This document shows, piece by piece, positions 34,663 to 41,959 of a stretch of 42,156 nt of DNA. Under the pieces are notes generated by a model, which had not been told where the DNA came from, made no database searches, and was given only the letters and a program-made list of their open reading frames with translations. A program made the translations under genes and the position numbers. The stretch is from Desulfobacteraceae bacterium RAAP-1. GTDB taxonomy: Bacteria > Desulfobacterota > Desulfobacteria > Desulfobacterales > Desulfatirhabdiaceae. Every line of letters starts with the position of its first letter. The stretch's first letter is position 1. The DNA lies in contig LKPX01000030.1 of the NCBI GenBank assembly GCA_001443525.1, positions 1-42,156 of the forward strand, read 5' to 3'.

Positions 34663-34724
34663 TGTTTTTACCTACAAGGAGTTTGCAAGTCGGTTTGTCC
34701 ACGTGAAATCTTTGCATGTAGCAT
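34663..34724 (+). repeat. 62-bp structured repeat, copy B
   Basis: This matches copy A at about 51 of 63 aligned positions, in the same orientation. The TTTTTACCT start and the CCACGTGAAATC-TTTGCATG end are kept. The inner stem is weaker than in copy A. Confidence 0.65.
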
Positions 34725-34875
34725 TATAGGCACTTGCTGTCCGGCGGATCTGGGTAGAGGGGTAAGAATATGCGGACCTGCTTAAATACGGTTTTATAGG
34801 GTTGAATGGTTTGGAAATGGTTGGCAATTTTGGTGAAAAACATGGAAAAACGTGTAAAAAACTGGAGGTTCAACA

Positions 34876-35355
34876 ATGGGTAATCCTACGGGACTGAAAC
34901 GAGCTCAAATTCAAGGGAAAAAGTATGACCTGCCTCATGAAGATATTGATATTGAGAAATGGATTCAGAAGGGAATGAGTCTAAGTGCAAAGCTTGATGA
35001 GCTGAACGAACGTTTGAATCAGGTAAAGGCTCAGGTAATCGATATCGCAAAAAAGCGGCGAGATGGCGCCACGACCGTCACCATAAAGGGAATTTCAGGA
35101 AGCACCACCGTCACTTTCCGGGAAAGTTATGAGTGCAGCGAAAACGTTGGCGAAATCAGCCGTGATATAGGTTCCCTTTTTGACCGGTTCTTTCAGAAGA
35201 AAATTTCATTCAAAACCACAAAGGAGTTGAAAGAGTTCCTGGAAGGCAACAACGATCACGGTATGGATGATTCCGATAAGTTGAAAGCGCTCATCTTTGC
35301 CCATGTTCAAAAGAAAGAGACAAAGCCGAATGTCAAATTTACGTCGGCTGAATGA
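34876..35355 (+). CDS. Unrecognised element protein
   Basis: The product has 159 residues, TGGAGG Shine-Dalgarno. A coiled coil (about 33-62, LSAKLDELNERLNQVKAQVIDIAKKR) precedes a beta segment (TTVTIKGISGSTTVTFRES) and helical end. The overall plan is like the DUF3164 proteins of Mu-like phages, but I would not assign it. It precedes the serine recombinase by about 150 bases and could be co-transcribed or an accessory factor. Confidence 0.6.
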   Translation: MGNPTGLKRAQIQGKKYDLPHEDIDIEKWIQKGMSLSAKLDELNERLNQVKAQVIDIAKKRRDGATTVTIKGISGSTTVTFRESYECSENVGEISRDIGSLFDRFFQKKISFKTTKELKEFLEGNNDHGMDDSDKLKALIFAHVQKKETKPNVKFTSAE

Positions 35356-35506
35356 TGCCATTTTCCCCCTTATTCATAATATAAAAACAATCATTTTTAA
35401 ATATCAATATCATAAAAAGAAAGTCATTGACTTTTATGTTATGATTTTATAAATTTTAAATAACTTTTTGATATTTTCATCTTATACAAAGGGGGAAAAG
35501 CAAAAA
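35356..35506 (+). promoter_or_regulatory. AT-rich region with possible promoter for the serine recombinase
   Basis: TTGACT at 35427-35432 is followed after 17 bases by TAAATT, or after 15 by TATAAA, about 55 bases before the recombinase ATG. The region is very AT-rich, so a chance match is possible. Shine-Dalgarno GGGGGA precedes the start. Confidence 0.35.
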
Positions 35507-36145
35507 ATGGGAGCAACAACATCGAATTTGAAGCCGAAAACGATTGCTTACCTTCGGGTATCGACTGCTGACCAGAACACGGAAAAAAACAAAGCCGAAA
35601 TACTTGCTCTGGCCAATGAAAAAGACTTCGGGAAAGTTGAATTCGTAGAAGAGGTGATATCAGGAACAAAATCATGGAAGCAACGCAGGATCAAAAGCAT
35701 CATTGATGATATCGGTGAGGGTGACCGGCTCATCGTGCCCGAAATGTCCAGGCTCGGGAGATCGATGCTTGAAATCATGGAGATCCTTTCCATTGCAAAG
35801 GAAAAGGGGATTTTCGTTTATGCGGTTAAGGGCAATTGGGAATTAAACGGCTCCATCCAGTCAAAGGTTATGGCAATGGCGTTTTCCATTGCTGCGGAAA
35901 TAGAACGGGATTTGATTTCGTCCAGAACAATTGAAGCGCTGAAGGCCAGGAAAGCGGCCGGCGTCAAACTCGGGCGCCCGAAAGGGGCCGGAAAATCAAA
36001 ACTCGATAAGCATCGGCCGGAAATTGAAGCCCTTCTGCAGAATGGATCCACCAAAGCCTTTATTGCCAAACGTTATGGCACAACCTTGCCGAATCTTTAC
36101 AACTGGATTAAAAAGAATGGGATTGAAAATACCGTTGATCGATAA
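35507..36145 (+). CDS. Serine recombinase, resolvase/invertase family
   Basis: The product has 212 residues from ATG 35507; an ATG at 35468 would add 13. The catalytic serine is Ser19 in AYLRVSTADQ, with the family residues in GDRLIVPEMSRLGRS and EIERDLISSRTIEALKARKAAG. A C-terminal HTH (KAFIAKRYGTTLPNLYNWIKKNG) binds DNA. Length and layout fit small resolvases and master DNA invertases (Mpi/Pin style). No clear target repeats in inverted orientation were found close by. It may resolve replication dimers of the element or switch a segment elsewhere. Confidence 0.9.
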   Translation: MGATTSNLKPKTIAYLRVSTADQNTEKNKAEILALANEKDFGKVEFVEEVISGTKSWKQRRIKSIIDDIGEGDRLIVPEMSRLGRSMLEIMEILSIAKEKGIFVYAVKGNWELNGSIQSKVMAMAFSIAAEIERDLISSRTIEALKARKAAGVKLGRPKGAGKSKLDKHRPEIEALLQNGSTKAFIAKRYGTTLPNLYNWIKKNGIENTVDR

Positions 36146-36446
36146 AGACCTTGCAGCATACCATGCCGGCAGCTTCCAGGGCAGGGCCGGCGCCGGGAAA
36201 GCATGGACCCGGGTAACGGGCAGGCGGCAAGGATGATGGGGGCTGCAAGGGCTATCCGGTGGGGCCTCCCCTTGAACCCCACATAGCGATCCGTCATGTG
36301 GATGACGTTCTACGGCCGGGAGAATTTCACCGTGTCTCGGAAGCACTTGCAGTGTCATTCCTGTATCACAACAAATATAAATCATCAAATGGACGTTTTT
36401 ATTTCCTTGCTGCAGGATGAATTTCAAGGGTGACAGGGAGGCTTTC
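36146..36446. other. Spacer before the integrase gene
   Basis: This is GC-rich in its first half, with CCGG/GCCGG runs, and AT-rich near the integrase. No gene is supported. It ends with AGGGAGG, the Shine-Dalgarno of the integrase. No clear promoter hexamers were found. Confidence 0.35.
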
Positions 36447-37595
36447 ATGGGCGTTAAAGTCAGAGAAAAACCGAAAGGATCAGGGAAATACTGGATCTTC
36501 GTCAATCACCAGGGGAGACGGATATCCAAGTTTGCCGGAGATGAAAAGACTGCTCATGAGATTGCAGAGAAGATTCAGGCCAAAATTATTCTTGGTGATC
36601 TTGGTATCGATCGGATTCAAAAACAGGACTGCCCGACGCTGTACGATCAAGCGGTACAATGGCTGGAAGCACCGCACGGCTGGAAAGAATCAACGCGAGA
36701 AACTTATCAAGATACTCTCCGCCTTCATGTTTATCCGGAATTGGGGCATCGAAAAATCAATGAACTTACGCGGAAAGACTTTAAAGCGTTTTTCAAAAAA
36801 CTCATTTCAAAAGGCCTTTCCGCGGCGATGGTCACTCTTGTCAGAGCCCCCATTTTCAGCATCATGGCAGATGCGGTTGATGCTGAAATCATTGAAAGCA
36901 ATCCCCTTTTGCGCATGAATCTGAGGCTTCGGAAAAAGACTTCCATCGAGATTACCCCGCTTACTGAGGCCGGCGTTATCCAGTTATTGGAGCAAGCAAA
37001 GCATTATCTCAACGGCGTTTATTATCCGGTCATACTTTGTGCCCTGCGAACCGGGATGAGAATCGGCGAAATGCAGGCGCTTGAATGGACGGATATCGAC
37101 TTTAAAAGCAGATTGATCCAGGTGAAACGGAGCTGGCGAAAGGACAGGGTGACCGAACCGAAGAACGGGAAGGGCCGTTCCATAGGCATGACCCTTCACC
37201 TGGCTGAAACTTTAAAGGATTTGCGGACTGAACGGAAGAAGGCGGCTTTAAAGAATGGGCGTCCATTTTCGGCGCTTGTCTTTAATGGGACAAGAAATGA
37301 AATGCTTCACAGAGAAACTTTTCGGGAAGCCTTGAAGGAATGTCTTGAGAAAGCCAAGCTTCCCCATATGCGGGTTCATGATCTGCGTCACACGTATGCG
37401 ACGATCCGAATTTTGAGGGGGCATAACATGGGGGATGTCTGCCACCAGCTCGGGCATAGCAGCATCAGAATCACATACGATACTTATGGGCATTGGGTCC
37501 CAGGAAGGTTTCAATCAGAGGTCGATGAGCTTGACCTGGCGCAAGCATCCGCACCCCCCGCGCACCCGGGGAAAAAAGCATGTAAAAAACTATAA
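36447..37595 (+). CDS. int: Tyrosine integrase of the element
   Basis: The product has 382 residues from ATG 36447, which has AGGGAGG upstream; an ATG at 36417 would add ten and lacks this. An N-terminal arm-binding type domain (about 1-60, GSGKYWIFVNHQGRRISKF), a core-binding domain (about 65-165) and a catalytic domain follow. Catalytic residues: Arg in GMRIGEMQ, Lys near VKRSWRKD, HDLRHTYAT, His in LGHSSIRIT, Tyr in YDTYGHW. It lies next to the right core and reads toward it, so it is the likely integrase. Its stop (37593-37595) abuts the convergent mpl stop (37590-37592). Its C-terminal codons also contain a possible arm site. Confidence 0.93.
   Translation: MGVKVREKPKGSGKYWIFVNHQGRRISKFAGDEKTAHEIAEKIQAKIILGDLGIDRIQKQDCPTLYDQAVQWLEAPHGWKESTRETYQDTLRLHVYPELGHRKINELTRKDFKAFFKKLISKGLSAAMVTLVRAPIFSIMADAVDAEIIESNPLLRMNLRLRKKTSIEITPLTEAGVIQLLEQAKHYLNGVYYPVILCALRTGMRIGEMQALEWTDIDFKSRLIQVKRSWRKDRVTEPKNGKGRSIGMTLHLAETLKDLRTERKKAALKNGRPFSALVFNGTRNEMLHRETFREALKECLEKAKLPHMRVHDLRHTYATIRILRGHNMGDVCHQLGHSSIRITYDTYGHWVPGRFQSEVDELDLAQASAPPAHPGKKACKKL
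37547..37567 (+). promoter_or_regulatory. Possible integrase arm-type site, right
   Basis: ATCCGCACCC-N4-CGCACCC lies inside the integrase coding end, 46 bases from the right core. It matches the left site at 22617-22637 in pattern, spacing and orientation, and is otherwise unexplained. Confidence 0.4.
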
Positions 37596-39023
37596 TGCTT
37601 TCAATAGCTTTTCATGAATCTGGTCAAACCCTCCATTGGACATGATCAGAATCAGGTCACCGGATTTTGCGATGGTGGTCAAAAACGCGATAATTGCGTC
37701 TATATCCGCAAAAAAATGGGCATCGATACCTCGCGCCGACAAATCGCTGACCAGTTGTTCCGAAGAAAACCGTTCTTCAAGAGGAATTTTGTGCAGAAGC
37801 GGTGGCTTTCGGATGCAGACAATATCTGCGGCGTCAAATGACAATGGGTAGTCGTTTTGAAATACATTCCGCATGCTGGAGTTGGTTCTGGGTTCAAATA
37901 CCGCGATGATGCGGCCTTTAGGATAAAACGGCCTGACGGCCCGGATAGTTTCCCGAACGGCAGTGGGGTGATGGGCGAAATCGTCCATCACCGTGATGCC
38001 GTTTTTACAGCCTCGGACTTCCTGCCTTCGTTTGACGCCCTCAAATGTTTCCAGAGCCTTGGCAATATCTGCGACAGCGATCTGAAGGCTGGCTGCTGCG
38101 GCAATGGCGGCGACAGCGTTCCAAAGATTGTGTTCACCCACCATACGGGTTTTGAATCTTGCCCATACCGTGTTGTCATGCAGAATCTCAAATGAAGTCC
38201 ATGGCGGATCGATATGATAGCTTCCGAGCTTCCAGGGGGAATCGGTGTTGAGGCCGTAAGGATATACCCGGCACCGACAGGTTGAGATCAGTCGGCGGAT
38301 TGTCGGATCCTGATCGAAAGCCAGCAGTGTGTTCTCTGGACGGATTTTCTGAATAAACTTTTCAAAAGCGCTGTGAACGGCGTGTTCATCTTTAAAAATA
38401 TCGGCGTGATCAAATTCAATGCTGGTTAAGATAGCGATGAATGGGTCGTAATGCATGAACTTGGGTCCCTTGTCAAAATAGGCAGTATCGTATTCATCAC
38501 CTTCCAGAATCAGATATGGGCCCTTGCCTGTCCGGAAATTGGAATTGAAATTTCGGAGAACGCCGCCGATGACAAATGTCGGATCCAATCCGGCGCAAAA
38601 CAGAATCCAGGCCAGTAGTGACGAGGTGGTGGTTTTGCCGTGGGTGCCGGTGATAACCAGTGATTTTTTGACGGCGCCGGTAAGGCGTCCTGCAAAATAA
38701 TTGATGGCCTGGGGCATGGAGCAAAAAGGAAGTTTGAGTTCCCGCATACGAACTGCCTCAGGATTATCGCTGTGAACAGCATTTCCGACAATCACCAGAT
38801 CATAGTCCGGCAGAATGTGTGAAGGGCTGAAACCTTCCAGAACCGTGATGCCGTTACCCTTTAACAGCGTACTGACCGGAGGATACACCTGCTGATCGGA
38901 ACCGGAGACTTCAAGCCCGAGCTCTTTCAGCATACAAGCCAGGGCTCCCATGCCGGTGCCGCAGATAGCGATCAGATAAACCCGGTGAACGTTTGGGGGA
39001 ATGTGATTAAATTCGGAATTCAA
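37590..39023 (-). CDS. mpl: Mpl: UDP-N-acetylmuramate:L-alanyl-gamma-D-glutamyl-meso-diaminopimelate ligase
   Basis: The product has 477 residues. Mpl attaches recycled murein tripeptide to UDP-MurNAc. The Mur ligase plan is visible: N-terminal Rossmann-like IAICGTGMGALACMLKELG, ATP P-loop GTHGKTTTSSLLAWIL, and the Mpl-typical EGDEYDTAYFDKGPKF followed by SIEFDHADIFKD, then a C-terminal domain with MDDFAHHPTAVRETI. Its start overlaps the hemL stop (ATGA). The last seven residues plus stop (EKLLKAL) are encoded by the mobile element, not by the original chromosome, which ended QRLLTAL. MurC is the nearest alternative; the DEYDTA and EFDHADIF motifs favour Mpl. Confidence 0.93.
   Translation of the reverse strand: MNSEFNHIPPNVHRVYLIAICGTGMGALACMLKELGLEVSGSDQQVYPPVSTLLKGNGITVLEGFSPSHILPDYDLVIVGNAVHSDNPEAVRMRELKLPFCSMPQAINYFAGRLTGAVKKSLVITGTHGKTTTSSLLAWILFCAGLDPTFVIGGVLRNFNSNFRTGKGPYLILEGDEYDTAYFDKGPKFMHYDPFIAILTSIEFDHADIFKDEHAVHSAFEKFIQKIRPENTLLAFDQDPTIRRLISTCRCRVYPYGLNTDSPWKLGSYHIDPPWTSFEILHDNTVWARFKTRMVGEHNLWNAVAAIAAAASLQIAVADIAKALETFEGVKRRQEVRGCKNGITVMDDFAHHPTAVRETIRAVRPFYPKGRIIAVFEPRTNSSMRNVFQNDYPLSFDAADIVCIRKPPLLHKIPLEERFSSEQLVSDLSARGIDAHFFADIDAIIAFLTTIAKSGDLILIMSNGGFDQIHEKLLKAL
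37614..37640. other. Right attachment site core (attR)
   Basis: This is identical over 27 bases to 22524-22550, in the same orientation. It lies within the coding sequence of mpl, at the codons for SNGGFDQIH. Confidence 0.9.
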
Positions 39024-40315
39024 ATGCGAAGTCCTTTGAATACGGCTTGCGCCGCATGAACAGTTTCTTCGATATGGCTCGTGCTGTGTGCCGAGGATAT
39101 AAACAGCACTTCGAACTGGGACGGTGCTATGTATATTCCGCGATTCAGCATCCCGTTATAAAAATTCGAGAATCGCTTCAGATCAGCGGTTTTGGCATCA
39201 TCGAAGTTGCGGACAATTTTATCGGTAAAAAACAAACCGGCCATCGAGCCGACGTGGTTCGCTCTGGCAGGGATGCCGGCCTCCTGAATGGCGGTATTCA
39301 GACCGTCCACCAGCAGTGCGGATGCGGTGTCCAGCGACTCATAAAAACCAGGTGTGTGAATCTGTTTCAATGTGGCAATGCCTGCCGCCATGGCCAGAGG
39401 ATTTCCGGAGAGGGTTCCTGCCTGATATACGGGGCCTTGAGGCGCAATGTGTTCCATGAAATCACGGCTTCCCCCATAAGCGCCTACGGGCAGGCCGCCG
39501 CCAATGATTTTCCCTAACGTGGTCAGATCCGGCATAATATTATATAAGGTTTGAGCGCCGCCATAAGCAACCCGGAAGCCGGTCATCACTTCATCGAAAA
39601 TCAGAATGCTGCCGTGCCGGCTGGTTTCAGTCCGAAGTGTTTTTAGAAAATTTTCGGTTGCCGGCACCATACCCATGTTGCCGGCAACGGGTTCGACAAT
39701 GACGGCGGCAATCTGGCTGCCCATTCGATCCATAATCTGTGTAAAACTTTGGCTGTCATTGTAAGTCAGCGACAATGTCTGTGCCGCAATCACATCCGGC
39801 ACGCCGGGGCTTCCTGAAATGGCAAGTGTGGCAATGCCGGATCCGGCCGAAACCAGTAACGCGTCGGCGTGGCCATGATAGCATCCGTCAAATTTGATGA
39901 TTATATCCCGGCCTGTAATCCCACGGGCAAGACGAATGGCGCTCATGGTGGCTTCGGTGCCGGAATTGACCATGCGCACCATTTCGATAGAAGGGACAGC
40001 ATCCACGACAAGCTGCGCCAGCTCAATTTCCAAATCGGTCGGAGCTCCGAAGCTGGTGCCCCTTTCCAGCACACGGGTGATGGCTTCTATCACCACCGGA
40101 TGGCGGTGCCCCAGAATCATGGGGCCCCAGGAACCGACATAGTCGATATACCGGTTTCCGTCCATATCGACCAGTGTACAGCCGTCTGCATGATGAATGA
40201 ATGCCGGCGTCATTCCTACGGATTTACACGCGCGGACGGGGCTGTTAACACCTCCGGGAATCAGTTGAATTGCTTTTTGAAACAATTTCTGAGAACTTTG
40301 AAAATTTGTTGTCAT
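39020..40315 (-). CDS. hemL: Glutamate-1-semialdehyde 2,1-aminomutase
   Basis: The product has 431 residues from ATG 40315, with AAAGGAAA about ten bases upstream; an ATG at 40351 would add 12. HemL is a PLP enzyme of tetrapyrrole synthesis that makes 5-aminolevulinate from glutamate-1-semialdehyde. Visible motifs: FQKAIQLIPGGVNSPVRA, RMVNSGTEATMSAIRLARG, GCYHGHADALLVSAGSG, the catalytic-lysine stretch TLGKIIGGGLPVGAYGG, and YQAGTLSGNPLAMAAG. It follows pcm by about ten bases and overlaps mpl, so the three are probably one transcript. Confidence 0.96.
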   Translation of the reverse strand: MTTNFQSSQKLFQKAIQLIPGGVNSPVRACKSVGMTPAFIHHADGCTLVDMDGNRYIDYVGSWGPMILGHRHPVVIEAITRVLERGTSFGAPTDLEIELAQLVVDAVPSIEMVRMVNSGTEATMSAIRLARGITGRDIIIKFDGCYHGHADALLVSAGSGIATLAISGSPGVPDVIAAQTLSLTYNDSQSFTQIMDRMGSQIAAVIVEPVAGNMGMVPATENFLKTLRTETSRHGSILIFDEVMTGFRVAYGGAQTLYNIMPDLTTLGKIIGGGLPVGAYGGSRDFMEHIAPQGPVYQAGTLSGNPLAMAAGIATLKQIHTPGFYESLDTASALLVDGLNTAIQEAGIPARANHVGSMAGLFFTDKIVRNFDDAKTADLKRFSNFYNGMLNRGIYIAPSQFEVLFISSAHSTSHIEETVHAAQAVFKGLRI

Positions 40316-40325
40316 GAGGTTTCCT

Positions 40326-40982
40326 TTATTCTTTCCATCCCTGTTCGCCAATCAGTTTTACAAAACGGCATCCCCCCAGTACAGACTGATGAATTCCATT
40401 TTCATCGCGGTACAGCCGGATAAGCTCCTGAGAGAATGGGCTGCCGACGGGAATCACCATTCGTCCGCCGATCGCCAGTTGATTCACCAGCCCCTCAGGA
40501 ATACGCGGCGCGCCTGCGGTTACGATGATGGCATTAAAGGGATCTTCTCCCGGCCAGCGGACAGTGCCGTCTGAATAGCGGGTGATGATATTGTGATATT
40601 TGAGGATGTCAAATAACTGTCTGCTTTTTTTATATAATGAAAAAATTCTTTCAATCGTGTAAACCCGGAAGACAAGTCGGGACAGGATGGCTGCCTGATA
40701 TCCGGAGCCGGTGCCGATTTCAAGGACCCGATCATCTTTTTCAAGCGCCAGCGCCTGTGTCATTTCTGCAACGATAAACGGTTGGGAAATGGTCTGCATT
40801 TCCCCGATAGGCAGCGGAAAATCGCCATAGGCCTGGTCCACCAGAGCATCACTGACAAAATAGTGGCGGGGAACGGCGCGCATGGCAGCCAGCACGCGGA
40901 TGTCTGTAATGCCGCGGTTTTCTATTTGCCATTTCACCATTTCTGCACGGAGGCGTTCGAATTTTCTGGAATCATCTATCAT
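40326..40982 (-). CDS. pcm: Protein-L-isoaspartate O-methyltransferase
   Basis: The product has 218 residues from ATG 40982 (CGGGATG just upstream); a longer reading to 41024 is less likely. Pcm methylates isoaspartyl residues in aged proteins using S-adenosylmethionine and starts their repair. The family marks are present: VPRHYFV, YGDFPLPIGEMQTISQPFIVAEMTQAL, and motif I LEIGTGSGYQAAILSRLV. It is the first gene of the minus-strand run leading to hemL and mpl. Confidence 0.95.
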   Translation of the reverse strand: MIDDSRKFERLRAEMVKWQIENRGITDIRVLAAMRAVPRHYFVSDALVDQAYGDFPLPIGEMQTISQPFIVAEMTQALALEKDDRVLEIGTGSGYQAAILSRLVFRVYTIERIFSLYKKSRQLFDILKYHNIITRYSDGTVRWPGEDPFNAIIVTAGAPRIPEGLVNQLAIGGRMVIPVGSPFSQELIRLYRDENGIHQSVLGGCRFVKLIGEQGWKE

Positions 40983-41296
40983 GATACATCCCGGCGATCG
41001 TTTGTTTCCGTCAACATAAACCAATCATAGGCGATAGTCGAGTGAATTCTGATGCTGATCGCGTTCCAAAAATTCAGTCTGAATTCAAAGAATCTGTCAT
41101 TCTGCTGCAGAGTGGCAACGCGTCTATGGAAGGAGCAAATCCGTATCATTTGATGGTTGTAATGACTCAGTGCAATATGGTAGTGGTCGAAACCATTTCG
41201 ATGTATTGCAATTGATCATTTTCCATTCCATATTGGGGAAACAATTTAAATGCCGGCGGATTTATCAATCTGCTGGAAATATCCCGGAGGAATATA
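40983..41296. other. Divergent spacer pcm/dedA
   Basis: This 314-base region must hold promoters for both directions. On the minus strand TATGAT lies about 50 bases before pcm, but I found no convincing -35. On the plus strand GGAGG directly precedes the DedA ATG. No hairpin or RNA gene stood out. Confidence 0.3.
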
Positions 41297-41959
41297 ATGG
41301 ACTTCGTCGCCTGGCTTGTTGGGTTTATCATGCATATCGACAGACATCTTATCAATATTATCCATCAGTATGGAGCCCTGACATATCTGTTCATGTTTGT
41401 GATCGTTTTTTGTGAGACAGGGCTTGTTGTCACGCCCTTGTTGCCAGGTGACTCTATGGTATTTGCACTTGGGGCGCTGGCGGCCGGTGGGAAACTCGAC
41501 CTTGTCTGGATAGCTGGTGTATTGATAGCCGCGGCAGTGTTGGGAGACACGGCTAATTACCATATCGGAAAGTATGTGGGGCCGAAGGTTTTTAACCAGC
41601 ACCGAAACAGGTTTTTTAAAAAAGAGCATTTATTGAAAACGCATGCTTTTTATGAAAAACATGGCGGAGTAACCATTATCATTGCGCGTTTTATTCCGAT
41701 TATCCGTACGTTTGCTCCGTTTGTCGCCGGTATCGGTGCTATGAGATACGGCAGATTTTTATTGTATAATATTACGGGAGGTGTTCTCTGGGTAACGCTC
41801 TTCATTACGGGCGGCTATTTTTTTGGAAATCTTCCTATGGTCAAACGGAATTTTACACTGGTGATTATGGCGATTATTGTGATATCAGTAATGCCGGTAG
41901 TTATGGAAGGATATCGATCATGGAAATCCGGAAGAAAAAACCTTCAGATGAAGTTGTAA
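41297..41959 (+). CDS. DedA-family membrane protein
   Basis: The product has 220 residues with a GGAGG Shine-Dalgarno. The DedA (SNARE-associated/VTT) pattern is clear: FCETGLVVTPLLPGDSMVFALGALAAGG in the first re-entrant region, then GDTANYHIGKYVG, then the basic segment IARFIPIIRTFAPFVAGIGAMRYGRFLLYN. Four to five membrane segments are visible. DedA proteins are inner-membrane phospholipid or lipid-carrier flippases in characterised cases. The last 20 residues are basic and cytoplasmic. It stands alone in this window. Confidence 0.93.
   Translation: MDFVAWLVGFIMHIDRHLINIIHQYGALTYLFMFVIVFCETGLVVTPLLPGDSMVFALGALAAGGKLDLVWIAGVLIAAAVLGDTANYHIGKYVGPKVFNQHRNRFFKKEHLLKTHAFYEKHGGVTIIIARFIPIIRTFAPFVAGIGAMRYGRFLLYNITGGVLWVTLFITGGYFFGNLPMVKRNFTLVIMAIIVISVMPVVMEGYRSWKSGRKNLQMKL

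Larger units (their letters stand above)
34137..34875. other. Long non-coding region with structured repeats
   Basis: No gene is supported in these 739 bases. A weak hairpin CAGGAAT/ATTCCTG lies at 34152-34172. An AT-rich stretch follows (34250-34430). Then come two copies of a ~62-bp repeat with inner hairpins, separated by 150 bases. The start of the 159-residue gene has a clear TGGAGG Shine-Dalgarno. Confidence 0.55.
22524..37640. mobile_element. 15.1-kb integrated element in the 3' end of mpl
   Basis: The element is bounded by perfect 27-bp direct repeats and is 15,090 bp long counting one repeat copy. A tyrosine integrase lies at the right end, reading toward the repeat. It carries a repressor/Bro-N switch, two excisionase-type HTH genes, a primase with P-loop ATPase region, an iteron origin, GemA-like and HTH genes, two more recombinases, and two minus-strand unknown genes near the left end. 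No structural phage genes, terminase, relaxase or conjugation genes were found. I infer a replicating phage satellite or plasmid-like integrative element. Base and codon use look more AT-rich in parts (26.7-28 kb, 34-35.5 kb) than the flanking chromosome. Confidence 0.9.

Noticed and set aside
34435-34724. Integron attC sites
   Set aside because: The repeats have hairpins, but I could not find the R/L core boxes. The recombinase lacks a recognisable integron-type insertion and no cassettes follow.
22524-37640. Complete prophage
   Set aside because: No capsid, portal, terminase, tail or lysis gene was recognised in the 15 kb.
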